A DNA stretch of 56,771 nucleotides from CBEULR01 sp965544035 (lineage in GTDB: Bacteria > Bacillota > Desulfotomaculia > Desulfotomaculales > Desulforudaceae), in assembly GCA_965544035.1 (NCBI GenBank), contig CBEULR010000013.1:1-56771 (forward strand), written 5' to 3'. The position numbers and the translations under genes are program-made. Shown one piece after another: positions 39,990 through 48,779 of this stretch (the first letter of the stretch is position 1; every line of letters starts with the position of its first letter). The notes beneath the pieces are model-generated. The model ran no database searches. It was not told where the DNA came from and was given only the letters and a program-made list of their open reading frames with translations.

Positions 39990-40913
39990 TTGGAGGTAAT
40001 CACTGCCGACGGCCTGGTAAAGGAATACAAGAACGGTTTTCGGGCGGTGAACGGCATCAGCTTCATGGTTCAGAAGCAGGAGTGCTTCGGGATCCTGGGG
40101 CCGAACGGCGCCGGAAAAACCACCACGGCACGCATGATTTACGGATTCTCCCCCGTGACCGCGGGTAAATTGACCGTTCTCGGTCTGGATGTCACCCGGC
40201 ACGCCCGGCAAATCAAGGCCCGCCTGGGAGTGGTCCCCCAGGAGAATAATCTGGACAACGACCTTGAGGTACTCCAGAACCTGCTGGTGTATGCCTCCTT
40301 TTTCCGCATCCCCGAGAGAATCAGCCGCTCCCGGGCACTTGAGCTGCTGGATTTCTTCGGACTGGCCGATAAGCAGAACGCACGGGTGGAACAGCTCTCA
40401 GGCGGCATGAAGCGCCGTCTCACCATCGCCCGGGCCTTGATCAACGATCCGGAGATTATCATTCTGGACGAGCCGACCACGGGACTCGACCCGCAGGCCA
40501 GACACCTCGTGTGGCAGCGTCTCCGCCTGCTGCGCGACCGCGGAGTGACCCTGATCCTGACCACACACTACCTGGAAGAGGCCTCCCAGCTGTGCGACCG
40601 GCTGATCATCATGGATCGTGGGGATATCCTGGATGAGGGCGCCCCCGACGCGCTGGTGCAGCGGCATATCGGCAACGAGGTTCTCGAGGTGGGACAGGGA
40701 GCAGCGGCCGCGGACGACCTGCTGCGGCGATTCACCGGTGAAATCAACGGGCATCAAGTGGTCGGCGACAACCTGGTGCTGTACCCGCAAAACGGACGCG
40801 AACTGCTGGCCCGCCTGCAGGCATTGCCGGGAGAATTCAGCCATTTCCTCCTCCGGCCGGCCACACTGGAAGACGTGTTTCTGAAACTCACCGGAAGGGG
40901 GCTGCAGGAATGA
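39990..40913 (+). CDS. ABC transporter ATP-binding protein (DrrA/NodI-type exporter)
   Basis: 307 aa. Walker A GPNGAGKTTTARMIYG, Q-loop VVPQENNLDNDLEV, signature LSGGMKRRLTIARALI, Walker B IIILDEPTTGLDP, and H-loop LTTHYLEEASQLCDRLIIMDRG. The C-terminal extension (about 220-307) is typical of the DrrA/NodI group that drives ABC-2 exporters of antibiotics, polysaccharide or lipids. Start TTG 39990 with GGAGAGGTG upstream. The stop overlaps the permease start (ATGA). Confidence 0.95.
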   Translation: MEVITADGLVKEYKNGFRAVNGISFMVQKQECFGILGPNGAGKTTTARMIYGFSPVTAGKLTVLGLDVTRHARQIKARLGVVPQENNLDNDLEVLQNLLVYASFFRIPERISRSRALELLDFFGLADKQNARVEQLSGGMKRRLTIARALINDPEIIILDEPTTGLDPQARHLVWQRLRLLRDRGVTLILTTHYLEEASQLCDRLIIMDRGDILDEGAPDALVQRHIGNEVLEVGQGAAAADDLLRRFTGEINGHQVVGDNLVLYPQNGRELLARLQALPGEFSHFLLRPATLEDVFLKLTGRGLQE

Positions 40914-41689
40914 ACGGATCTTGGAAACCGGATATTACCTCCCTGGTCTTCCAGGTATTCCGCCGCCACCTGACCGTATACAAACGAAGCTGGCGGGTCA
41001 ACCTTTCCTTCAACTTTTTTGAACCCCTGCTTTACCTGGCGGCGCTCGGCTACGGCCTGGGAACATATGTGGCGGACATCGAGGGAATGAGCTACCTGCA
41101 GTTTATCGCTCCCGCGCTGATTGCCTCTTCGGCCATGTTTTCCACGACCTATGAGTGCACCTACGGAACCTTCGTCCGTATGGATTTCCAAAAGACCTTT
41201 CAGGCCATGGTCGCCACACCGGTGAGCATGGACGAGGTGTCGATGGCTGAAATCCTGTGGGGTTCTTACAAGAGTGTCGTTTACGGCACGGTTATCCTGC
41301 TCGTAATCCTGGTTCTGGGACTGGTCGCCTCTCCCTGGGCGCTGCTGGTGCCGGCAGTGCTGCTGGTGAACGGACTCGTATTTGCCGCGCTTTCGATCAT
41401 CTGGGTCGGTCTTGTGCCGAATATCGACAGTTTCAATTATTACTTCTCGCTTATAATCACACCGCTCTTTCTCTTTTCGGGGGTCTTCTTTCCTTTAAGC
41501 GGCCTCCCGGCCTTCGTCCAGACTCTCGCCTGGGGCAGCCCTCTCTACCACACCGTAAGCCTGACCCGCGGGCTGGTGACGGGCGATGTGGGCGTTCACC
41601 TCCTGTGGAACTTTATCTGGCTGGTCGTTGTGGCCGCCGCCCTGATGCCGGTGGCCCTCCGGTTGATGCACCGCCTGGTGATCAAGTAA
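40910..41689 (+). CDS. ABC-2 type transporter permease
   Basis: 259 aa with six predicted transmembrane helices; NLSFNFFEPLLYLAALGYGLGTYV at the N-terminus and GVFFPLSGLPAFVQTLAWGSPLYH in the second half are characteristic of NodJ/DrrB-like ABC-2 permeases. Overlaps the ATPase gene by 4 bp and is clearly its partner. The substrate cannot be told from sequence. Confidence 0.95.
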   Translation: MNGSWKPDITSLVFQVFRRHLTVYKRSWRVNLSFNFFEPLLYLAALGYGLGTYVADIEGMSYLQFIAPALIASSAMFSTTYECTYGTFVRMDFQKTFQAMVATPVSMDEVSMAEILWGSYKSVVYGTVILLVILVLGLVASPWALLVPAVLLVNGLVFAALSIIWVGLVPNIDSFNYYFSLIITPLFLFSGVFFPLSGLPAFVQTLAWGSPLYHTVSLTRGLVTGDVGVHLLWNFIWLVVVAAALMPVALRLMHRLVIK

Positions 41690-41725
41690 CGCATAGCCGG
41701 TCATTCACAGACAAATAATGAGGCT

Positions 41726-42787
41726 ATGAAAGAGAATGGCGTGGGCGCCCTCCAAATCGCAGCCGCATACATAGGCGTCGTCATCGGGGCGGGGTTCGCT
41801 TCAGGCCAGGAGGTACTGCAGTTTTTCGCTTTCTTCGGCCGCAACGGTTTTTTGGCAATTGCCGCGGTGACACTGCTGTTTGCCATTTTCGGGATCATCA
41901 TCCTGGAGGTCGGTCGCCGCCTGCAGGCCGAGTCACACCTGGAGATCATCCGTTACGCCGGAGGACCGGCCCTAAGCGGCGTGGTGGACGCAGTGGTCAC
42001 CTTTTTCCTCTTCGGCATTGTCACGGTGATGGCGGCCGGAGCGGGTGCGGTATTCTCCGAACAGTTTGGTCTGCCGCCGCTTGTCGGCAGCGCCTTTATG
42101 ATAGTCATCAGCATTATTACCGTGCTGCTGGGAATCAAGGGCATTGTCTCGGCCCTCACTGCGGTCGTCCCCCTGCTGATCGCGGCCGTAATCGGAGTCT
42201 CTCTGGCCACGATTATTCTCCGGCCGCCCAGTCTCACGCTGATCGATCTGACCGCCGCGCAGATTACCGGGGCGGTACCTTTCTGGCCGCTTTCGGCACT
42301 CACCTACGTTTCGTACAATGTGGTAATCGCCGTGGCGATTATAGGCCCGCTCGGGGCGCTGGCACGGGACGAAAAAGCTATACGCAACGGGGCTGTTCTC
42401 GGCGGTGTCGGCCTGGGACTCGGTACGCTGGCCATCATGCTGGCCGTCCTGTCCAGTCCGGCCTCCGCTTTCGCCGAACTGCCTATGACCTTCATCGCCG
42501 GACAACTTGGGCCGATCGTCCAGTTTGGCTATGCCGTCGTTCTGCTGATTGCGATTTACTCCACCGCGGTGGGAAACCTGTATGGATTCTGCGCCCGACT
42601 GGCCGATCCCGCCGGGCCGGTTTTCCGGGGCGCCGCCATCGGCACCGGTCTGGTGGCTTTGGTCGCGAGTCAAATCGGCTTTTCCGCACTGGTCGGGATC
42701 CTCTATCCGGGCGTGGGGCTGGCCGGCTTCCTGCTTCTGGGCGGCCTGATCTATGGCTACCTTCGCCCCCGCCTGCTTATGCCCTGA
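41726..42787 (+). CDS. ykvI: YkvI-family membrane protein
   Basis: 353 aa with about ten transmembrane helices, an APC-superfamily-like fold. The start IAAAYIGVVIGAGFASGQEVLQFFAFFG matches YkvI proteins, common but uncharacterised in Firmicutes. It follows the ABC permease by 36 bp on the same strand with no terminator, so it may be in that operon. Its stop lies 3 bp from the converging DUF169 stop; a GAACGC/GCGTTC inverted repeat covers both stops but lacks a T run. Confidence 0.85.
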   Translation: MKENGVGALQIAAAYIGVVIGAGFASGQEVLQFFAFFGRNGFLAIAAVTLLFAIFGIIILEVGRRLQAESHLEIIRYAGGPALSGVVDAVVTFFLFGIVTVMAAGAGAVFSEQFGLPPLVGSAFMIVISIITVLLGIKGIVSALTAVVPLLIAAVIGVSLATIILRPPSLTLIDLTAAQITGAVPFWPLSALTYVSYNVVIAVAIIGPLGALARDEKAIRNGAVLGGVGLGLGTLAIMLAVLSSPASAFAELPMTFIAGQLGPIVQFGYAVVLLIAIYSTAVGNLYGFCARLADPAGPVFRGAAIGTGLVALVASQIGFSALVGILYPGVGLAGFLLLGGLIYGYLRPRLLMP

Positions 42788-42790
42788 ACG

Positions 42791-43570
42791 CTACTGGTTG
42801 CGTTCCAGGACCTTGCCCCACACCTCCATTTCCAGAAAACTGCCCTCCACATTACCCTCCATCCGCAAGAACAGCTTGTAAGGAACGGCAAAGGAAAGCA
42901 AATCCTTTTCCACATGTTTGCGGGCGGAAATATCGGTAAGCCCGATTATGGCCCGGGGGTTCTCCGACCGGGCCTCGGCATAGGGCAAGAGGAACAGGGT
43001 GTGACAGCCCGCGCCAAAGGGCGCAATCACCGCCGGACCGCCGCCCCGGTCGTAATGGGTGAGGACGGTGAGCGCCGAAAGCTGATCGGCGTTGGCCAGG
43101 AAGACCACCACCTCCGGCCTTTCTCCGTCCGTGATCTTACTGAGCGGTTTAAAAACAACATACTCTGTGGGCACCTCGGTCATCGGCAGCTGGTCGATAA
43201 ACCGCCTCGCCGTTTCCGGAGATTTCAGATAGCGCTCGCCCTTCGACAGCGCATCCAGATTGCGGATCCTACCCTTCGCTTCTTCGCGACGGCAAAACTC
43301 CTGGTTCCCCGTCGAAAGGAAATACTCAATCCCGCCGGGGAATTTCTCGTATTGATTACCGAAACCCAACCCGACACCACCGCCCAGGCAGCCGAAGGTG
43401 TTGCGGTCAAAGACCGCAATTCGCCCGCGGGCGGCGGCGTTGAACATGCCCACCACACACCCCCAGCGGCCCTGTTTGAACTGCATCGCGTCCTCCGGTT
43501 TTTCGTTGGTCAGGACCATGCCCACCGGTTCGTATCTCAGGTTGATCGCAGCCGCAATCTTACTCTCCAT
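42791..43570 (-). CDS. DUF169-family protein
   Basis: 259 aa from ATG 43570 (GGAGGAA upstream). The cytosolic DUF169 family, common in anaerobes: NLRYEPVGMVLTNEKPEDAMQFKQGRWGC (N-terminus, with the conserved Cys), FGCLGGGVGLGFGNQYEKFPGG, and ADQLSALTVLTHYDRGG, GAGCHTLFLLPYAEAR. The conserved glycines and cysteines suggest a bound cofactor, but the function is unknown. It follows the RDD gene by 15 bp, so the two are co-transcribed. Confidence 0.9.
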   Translation of the reverse strand: MESKIAAAINLRYEPVGMVLTNEKPEDAMQFKQGRWGCVVGMFNAAARGRIAVFDRNTFGCLGGGVGLGFGNQYEKFPGGIEYFLSTGNQEFCRREEAKGRIRNLDALSKGERYLKSPETARRFIDQLPMTEVPTEYVVFKPLSKITDGERPEVVVFLANADQLSALTVLTHYDRGGGPAVIAPFGAGCHTLFLLPYAEARSENPRAIIGLTDISARKHVEKDLLSFAVPYKLFLRMEGNVEGSFLEMEVWGKVLERNQ

Positions 43571-43585
43571 ATGTGGTTCCTCCAA

Positions 43586-44170
43586 TTATTTTCGCTCGTA
43601 AATCACACAGGTCTTCGCAATCAGGTCGTGCAGTCCCCGCTTATCATTCCGGAAAGCAACCATCACAAAGCCCAGCCCCAAGATCAGGCTGCTTATCGTG
43701 TATCCGATGAAGTACCGGATAATCGCGTTTCCGTAAGTAATCGACTGGTAACCCGGATACTGCACAATCTTAATCCCCAGCAGTTTCTTACCGGGCGTCC
43801 GCCCGTCCCAGTTGGCCCACAGAAAGATGACCGTTCCCGCCGTCAGGATCAGGCTGGCCAAATCGGCGTTGGACAATGTCTCACTATCCAGCCACTCCGG
43901 ACCGAACAAGAGGGTCACGACCATCGCCACCGGTATCCCGATGATAAATCCGTCGAGAATATAGGCCAGAACACGGGCCCAGAACCCCGCATAGGTGACC
44001 TGCGGCGTCCCGCCGGCCGCCGGATCGGATCCGTCCGGATCCTTCTCACTTAGTCTTCTCTCTTCCAACAGTCTGGTATCCAAGATTTTACTGTCCGGCG
44101 GGCTGAGCCTGGTGCCGCATTCGCTGCAGTAATTGCCCACTCCGTGATAACCGCAGTTCGGACACTTCAC
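43586..44170 (-). CDS. RDD-family membrane protein with N-terminal zinc ribbon
   Basis: 194 aa from GTG 44170, giving MKCPNCGYHGVGNYCSECGTRL, a typical zinc ribbon with two CxxC pairs; ATG at 44185 would put the GGAAGTG ribosome site inside the gene. The RDD domain (about 70-194) has three to four transmembrane helices with FWARVLAYILDGFIIGIP and NWDGRTPGKKLLGIKIV. The role is not established; RDD proteins often act in transport or stress. Upstream of DUF169. Confidence 0.85.
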   Translation of the reverse strand: MKCPNCGYHGVGNYCSECGTRLSPPDSKILDTRLLEERRLSEKDPDGSDPAAGGTPQVTYAGFWARVLAYILDGFIIGIPVAMVVTLLFGPEWLDSETLSNADLASLILTAGTVIFLWANWDGRTPGKKLLGIKIVQYPGYQSITYGNAIIRYFIGYTISSLILGLGFVMVAFRNDKRGLHDLIAKTCVIYERK

Positions 44171-44275
44171 CGGTATCACTTCCATTCGATTTCATAGATT
44201 TCGCGACCACGAATATCGACCTCAGTAGTGCTATACGGCGACTGCCGACGGATTTCCTTCCGCCGATCCAATCAC

Positions 44276-44309
44276 CAACACAAAAACCCCGCAAACACTT
44301 GCGGGGTTT
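44276..44309 (-). terminator. terminator after tRNA-Arg
   Basis: AAACCCCGCAA (44284-44294) pairs with TTGCGGGGTTT (44299-44309); on the minus strand the stem runs into TTTGTGTTGG. It lies 12 bp after tRNA-Arg. Confidence 0.85.
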
Positions 44310-44320
44310 GGTTTCTCGTA

Positions 44321-44397
<77 letters not shown>

Positions 44398-44418
44398 ATA
44401 TCAGAAGTCGGATGACGC

Positions 44419-44446
44419 AATATACGAAGGAATTGGCCAGGGCCAA
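44419..44446 (-). promoter_or_regulatory. candidate promoter and palindrome before tRNA-Arg
   Basis: TTGGCC (44441-44446), 16-bp spacer, TATATT (44419-44424). The -35 is half of a TTGGCC-CT-GGCCAA palindrome (44433-44446), either a chance feature or a regulator site. Spacer one base short of ideal. Confidence 0.5.
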
Positions 44447-44462
44447 CTCCGGAATGACATTA

Positions 44463-44536
44463 TGGAGCGGGTGAAGGGAATCGAACCCTCGTACCCGGCT
44501 TGGAAGGCCGGTGCTCTACCATTGAGCTACACCCGC
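44463..44536 (-). tRNA. tRNA-Gly (TCC)
   Basis: Minus strand: acceptor GCGGGTG/CACCCGC, D-arm GCTCAATGGTAGAGC, anticodon loop CTTCCAA (TCC), T-arm GAGGGTTCGATTCCC, encoded TCCA end. Confidence 0.97.
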
Positions 44537-44556
44537 AACAAAAACGCGCACAATAT

Positions 44557-44585
44557 ATTATATCGGAAACAAGCAGTACCGTCAA
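44557..44585 (-). promoter_or_regulatory. promoter of tRNA-Gly
   Basis: TTGACG (44580-44585), exactly 17 bp, TATAAT (44557-44562); near-consensus. It lies between the rdgB stop and tRNA-Gly, so the tRNAs do not need the upstream operon. Confidence 0.9.
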
Positions 44586-44594
44586 AAGGTTTTG

Positions 44595-45191
44595 TCAGGA
44601 AAGTACTTCCCGTACCAGTTCTTTCACCTTGGCCAGTGCCCGTCCGCGGTGGCTGATGCGGTTCTTCACTTCCATGGGCAATTCGGCGAAGGTCTTGTCA
44701 TACTCGGGAACATAAAACAACGGATCATACCCGAAACCGTTCTCGCCGCGCGGTTCGAGGATGATCACCCCCTCGCAGGTGCCTTCGGCGGTACGGACAT
44801 CTCCGTTCGGAGTAACCAGCGCCATCACGCAGCGGAAACGGGCGGTCCGCTCGGCCGGGGGAACTTCCTCCAGCAAGGCGATCAGTTTGGTGTTGTTCGC
44901 CTCGTCATTCTTCGGTTCACCGGCAAAACGGGCCGAATGCACCCCCGGCTTCCCGTCCAGCGCATCCACCTCCAGGCCCGAGTCATCAGCCAGCGTGACC
45001 TCACCGGTCAGGCGGCAGACCTCACTGGCTTTGAATACGGCGTTTTCGGCAAAGGTTTCGCCCTCTTCCGGGATTTCGGGCAGATCGGGATAAGCGTCCA
45101 AGGAAATGACCTCCACCCCGAGATCGGCCAGCAGAGCCTTGATTTCCTCTACCTTACCCCTGTTCCTGGTCGCCAGCAGCAGTCTCTTCAT
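44595..45191 (-). CDS. rdgB: dITP/XTP pyrophosphatase
   Basis: Ham1/RdgB-family enzyme that removes deaminated purine nucleotides (dITP, XTP); 198 aa from ATG 45191 (GGAGGAGAAA upstream). MKRLLLATRNRGKVEEIKALL (the nucleotide-binding start) and TLADDSGLEVDALDGKPGVHSARFAG (catalytic DDSGLxVDAL) are diagnostic, followed by the C-terminal SHRGRAL. Overlaps the 3' end of rph by 38 bp, a frequent pairing in Firmicutes. Confidence 0.97.
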   Translation of the reverse strand: MKRLLLATRNRGKVEEIKALLADLGVEVISLDAYPDLPEIPEEGETFAENAVFKASEVCRLTGEVTLADDSGLEVDALDGKPGVHSARFAGEPKNDEANNTKLIALLEEVPPAERTARFRCVMALVTPNGDVRTAEGTCEGVIILEPRGENGFGYDPLFYVPEYDKTFAELPMEVKNRISHRGRALAKVKELVREVLS

Positions 45192-45939
45192 TTTCTCCTC
45201 CCGCTCCCACGGCCTGGGCAAGTTCGCCCAGAACTTCTTTCTGATAATTCACCAGCTCTGCGATCCCGGCCGAGGCCAGATCCAGCAGGGTATCAACTTC
45301 CCGGCGGGTGAAAACGGCTTCCTCACCGGTTCCCTGGAGCTCAACAAACTCTCCCCCGCCGGTCATCACCACGTTCATATCGACCTCGGCAGTGCTGTCC
45401 TCCGCGTAGCACAGATCCAACACCGGTTGTCCGTCGATGATGCCGACACTGGTGGCGGCCAGAAAATCGCGCACCGGACAGCGCGGCAGGGCGCCGGCGG
45501 CGACCAGCTTCTGCAAGGCATCGATCAGGGCCACGAACGCACCGGTAATCGAGGCGGTACGCGTGCCGCCGTCGGCCTGAATTACGTCGCAGTCCAAAGT
45601 GACCGTCCGCTCACCCAGGGCTTCCAGATCGGTGACCGCCCGCAGCGCCCGGCCGATCAATCGCTGGATCTCCAAAGTGCGGCCGCCCTGTTTCCCCTTG
45701 GCCGCCTCGCGGTGCAGGCGGGTCTCGGTGGAACGGGGCAGCATGCCGTATTCGGCGGTGACCCAGCCCTTCCCCGCTCCCTTCAGGAACGGCGGCACCT
45801 TGTCTTCAATGGTGGCTGTGCAGATCACCCGGGTATCTCCCAGTTCTATCAGCACCGAACCCTCCGCGTATTTGTTGTAGTGCCGGATAATGCGTACAGG
45901 CCGCATTTCCGCAGGACCGCGTCCGTCAACTCTAATCAA
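45154..45939 (-). CDS. rph: ribonuclease PH
   Basis: Phosphorolytic 3'-5' exoribonuclease that trims tRNA 3' ends; hexameric, 261 aa. Motifs: EGSVLIELGDTRVICTATIE, TAEYGMLPRSTETRLHREAAKG (active site RSTxxR), ALGERTVTLDCDVIQADGGTRTASITG, and AEVDMNVVMTGGGEFVELQGTGE. Rich in Glu and Gly at the C-terminus. Upstream are the MBL and HgdB-like genes; rdgB overlaps downstream. Confidence 0.97.
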   Translation of the reverse strand: MIRVDGRGPAEMRPVRIIRHYNKYAEGSVLIELGDTRVICTATIEDKVPPFLKGAGKGWVTAEYGMLPRSTETRLHREAAKGKQGGRTLEIQRLIGRALRAVTDLEALGERTVTLDCDVIQADGGTRTASITGAFVALIDALQKLVAAGALPRCPVRDFLAATSVGIIDGQPVLDLCYAEDSTAEVDMNVVMTGGGEFVELQGTGEEAVFTRREVDTLLDLASAGIAELVNYQKEVLGELAQAVGAGGENEETAAGDQEQG

Positions 45940-45962
45940 AAAAAGTGCCTCCTCAATACAAT

Positions 45963-46721
45963 CTAAACCTGATATGTTTTGATCTCCGCCGTTTCTACCT
46001 CGCCGTGATAAACCTCGGCCGCCTCGCTTCTAAGGCGCTCAACATCGTACTCCGGCCAGAAATGGGTCAGCATCAGCCTCTTCACCCCGGCCTCGCGGCC
46101 CAGTTCCCCGGCCTGCCGGGCTGTGAGATGGTTGCGGTGCAGGTATTCCCAGTCGCTCGCGTAACCGCTGGCCTCGGCAATCAGCAGATCGGCCTCCCGG
46201 GCAAATTCAACCAACTCGGGGAAAAACGATGTATCCGCAGTGTAGACGATCCGCTTTCCGTCTGCCTTCAGGCACATGCCGTAACAAGGCAGGTTGTGCC
46301 GCACGGGCAGGAAACACACTGTACACCCGCCGATGCATACCTCACGGCATCCGTCTTCGTTAAACGGCAATTCCTCAATCTGGTGCACGGTAAAGGCCTC
46401 CCGGAAAGAACACACCCGGGCGAATTCCTCGGCCGGTTCACCCGGAACGTACACCGGAAGCGGTTCATCCCGGCTGCCGTCACGGATCGCTCCGCCGATG
46501 GCGTGGCGCACGCAGCTGAGATCGCCGCAGTGATCGGGATGGTAGTGTGAGATCAGAACAGCGGACAACCCTCTGAAATTCATTATTTCCGATAACCGGC
46601 CGAATGTTCCGTGTCCGGCGTCCATCAAAATGCGGGTTTCACCCGATTGAACGAGGTATCCCGAGCAGGCCCCTCCTCCCCTCGGGTACGGTGCCCAGCA
46701 TCCCAGAACGGTGATATCCAA
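45963..46721 (-). CDS. metallo-beta-lactamase-fold hydrolase
   Basis: 252 aa from TTG 46721 (GGAGGTGAGTGG upstream). The MBL fold: SHYHPDHCGDL (HxHxDH variant), VYTADTSFFPEL, and HLTARQAGELGREAGVKRLMLTHFWPEYD near the end, resembling RNase Z/phosphodiesterase-like enzymes, though without evidence for tRNA processing. Binuclear zinc expected. It lies 32 bp downstream of the HgdB-like gene and 23 bp upstream of rph. Confidence 0.9.
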   Translation of the reverse strand: MDITVLGCWAPYPRGGGACSGYLVQSGETRILMDAGHGTFGRLSEIMNFRGLSAVLISHYHPDHCGDLSCVRHAIGGAIRDGSRDEPLPVYVPGEPAEEFARVCSFREAFTVHQIEELPFNEDGCREVCIGGCTVCFLPVRHNLPCYGMCLKADGKRIVYTADTSFFPELVEFAREADLLIAEASGYASDWEYLHRNHLTARQAGELGREAGVKRLMLTHFWPEYDVERLRSEAAEVYHGEVETAEIKTYQV

Positions 46722-46752
46722 GATCCACTCACCTCCGGTTGATGATCACTGA

Positions 46753-47730
46753 TCAGCTCAGCATCTCCAAGAATGCCTCAACCCTGATCCGGGTACGGGC
46801 GTCAAGCTTTCCGGGGCGGTCGCCCTCAACGGTCAGAATCGGGACCTTCAACATTCGGCGGATGATCTGGTCTTCGATCTGCCGGTAGCAAAAACTCTGG
46901 GCATAGTGTATCACCGCCCGGATCCGCCGCCGCTGGATTTCCCTTGAGATGTCCTCCAGACGGTAGAATATCCCGTACGGGTAGCTGTACAAACGGTATT
47001 GCTCCACGACATCCTCGGTATCGAAGGGCATGCTGAACTGGCGCTGCACTTCATTGAACACCACCCGCGCGCCTCTCTCCTCAAGGAAATCGTAAATGTC
47101 GTCCATAATCGGCGGCACACCGATGTAACCGATGCGGATTTCTTCCTTTCGCGCCGGTGCCTTCCGCGCCTTTCCCAGGAAGGCCTCCGCCCTCTCCCCA
47201 AACCGCTCCGGATCCCCTTCGAAGTCACTGCAGCTGACCTGCCAGAGGTGGTTGTCCCATCCGGACACCCGGTTTTCCTCCCAGGTCAGGCGGTCGATCT
47301 CGTGGACCACCCGGCGCACCCCGTCCAGGCGCCGCTTGGCGGCCTGAACGGCCGCCCAGTCCGTTCCGAGCGCATCCATCAGCTTCTCTATCTGCATCTT
47401 CAGCAGATCATAGTCCCGGTCAAAGGGAAAGGCGAAGGGAATGACCCGGATACCGGCCAATTGGAGAGTCTCCATCAAGGCGTGGGTGTTACTGCAGTCC
47501 CCCTGCGTGACCGCGATGACGCAGCGCAGGTCCGGATCATCCAGCGTTGTACTGTAGATGCCCTTAATCCAGGCGCAGATGTTGCGCGGGTATCCGGCAT
47601 ACTCCGCCTGCTCCAGGAGACGGCGCGGGTCTTCACTGGCAATGAACACATTGTTCAGATCAACGGGTACGGCACCGGCCGCAAACAAGACTTCTGATGG
47701 AATGGTCGTAGTGATACCGATCCGCTGCAA
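46753..47730 (-). CDS. HgdB/BcrC-type 2-hydroxyacyl-CoA dehydratase-like protein
   Basis: 325 aa from TTG 47730 (AGGAGA, 6-nt spacer). PF06050-type iron-sulfur subunit: IPSEVLFAAGAVPVDLN at the start, then three conserved cysteines placed as in HgdB relatives (RNICAWIKG, VTQGDCSNTHAL, AQSFCYRQIED) that could ligate a 4Fe-4S cluster. Dehydratases normally need a partner subunit and an activator ATPase (HgdC); neither is nearby, so this may be a stand-alone enzyme with another task. It is in the murI-rph run. Confidence 0.88.
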   Translation of the reverse strand: MQRIGITTTIPSEVLFAAGAVPVDLNNVFIASEDPRRLLEQAEYAGYPRNICAWIKGIYSTTLDDPDLRCVIAVTQGDCSNTHALMETLQLAGIRVIPFAFPFDRDYDLLKMQIEKLMDALGTDWAAVQAAKRRLDGVRRVVHEIDRLTWEENRVSGWDNHLWQVSCSDFEGDPERFGERAEAFLGKARKAPARKEEIRIGYIGVPPIMDDIYDFLEERGARVVFNEVQRQFSMPFDTEDVVEQYRLYSYPYGIFYRLEDISREIQRRRIRAVIHYAQSFCYRQIEDQIIRRMLKVPILTVEGDRPGKLDARTRIRVEAFLEMLS

Positions 47731-47810
47731 GGGTCTCTCCTAACCGCCCTATGGTAAGGCTGAAAGTCTAACTAGAATAATATCACAATTGTTCCATGCC
47801 GGGGAACAAA

Positions 47811-48623
47811 TCATTCGCCCGGAACGGTCTCCTGAACCGCCAGCGGAACGGCAGGATCCAGAAAGAGACGGGCCGATCTTATGAAGCGGGAGGCATCGGC
47901 GCTGACGTAATAGCGGTGTCGCGGGGGTGTCGGCACAGGCCGGTCAAATTGGTGTCCCAGGCCCGCGAGCTCCCGGCGGGCGGCATTCACCGTGGCCCGG
48001 GCCGGATCGACCAGGGTTACGCCGGGGCCCATAATACGGGCGATGGCCGGGGCCAGAAAGGGGTAGTGGGTACACCCCATGACCAGCGTGTCAATCTCCT
48101 GTGCTTTCAGGGGAACGAGGTATTCAAGCAGGGCGTCTTCGGTTTCCGGTCCGTCCAGCCGGGCAGACTCGATCAGCGGTACCAGCTTGGGGGCAGGAAG
48201 GCTGAAAACCTTGATCCCCGGTGATATGGCGTGTATCGCCCGCTCATAGGCACCGCTGTCCACGGTGGCCCGGGTGGCGATCACGCCCACCCGGCCATTG
48301 CCGGTCGCGGCTGCGGCCGCCTCCGCTCCCGGTTGAATAAGGCCGATCATGGGAACGGCGTGCCTCCGCCGCATTATGTCCAGAGAGACGGCCGAACTGG
48401 TATTGCAGGCAAAGATCACATACCCGGCCCCCTGTTCGGTCAAAAACCGGATGATCCGATCCGCAAAGCGGATCAGCTCGTCCGCCGACCGCCCCCCGTA
48501 GGGCACGTGCGCGGTATCACCGAAATAGATGACCGGGGCGCCGGGCAGCTGCCGAAAGACCTCTCCCGCCACGGTAAGACCGCCGACACCGGAATCAAAT
48601 AGACCAATCGAAAAAGGCATCAC
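47811..48623 (-). CDS. murI: glutamate racemase
   Basis: Converts L- to D-glutamate for peptidoglycan; 270 aa. IGLFDSGVGGLTVAGEV (start), two catalytic cysteines in FACNTSSAVSL (about C75) and GCTHYPFLAP (about C186), and YFGDTAHVPYGGRS. AGGGAGG precedes GTG-ATG (48623). First gene of the leftward murI-HgdB-MBL-rph-rdgB run. Confidence 0.97.
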   Translation of the reverse strand: MMPFSIGLFDSGVGGLTVAGEVFRQLPGAPVIYFGDTAHVPYGGRSADELIRFADRIIRFLTEQGAGYVIFACNTSSAVSLDIMRRRHAVPMIGLIQPGAEAAAAATGNGRVGVIATRATVDSGAYERAIHAISPGIKVFSLPAPKLVPLIESARLDGPETEDALLEYLVPLKAQEIDTLVMGCTHYPFLAPAIARIMGPGVTLVDPARATVNAARRELAGLGHQFDRPVPTPPRHRYYVSADASRFIRSARLFLDPAVPLAVQETVPGE

Positions 48624-48724
48624 TGCCCGGTACCTCCCTGCCTTCAGCGTTCCCTATCTATTGTAAACCAAACGGGCCGCCCCACACTTGGGAATTTAAA
48701 ACCATGTATTCCACAAGCCGGCTG

Positions 48725-48757
48725 AAAAAGGAAGCCCCTCCCCACTCCGGGAGGGGC
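48725..48757 (-). terminator. terminator of the amidase gene
   Basis: GCCCCTCCC (48734-48742) pairs with GGGAGGGGC (48749-48757), then TTCCTTTTT on the minus strand. Confidence 0.88.
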
Positions 48758-48779
48758 CTCTCTTACTTAGTCATATGCA

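Noticed and set aside
42781..42806. Terminator between ykvI and the DUF169 gene
   Set aside because: The GAACGC/GCGTTC repeat is short and has no T run on either strand.
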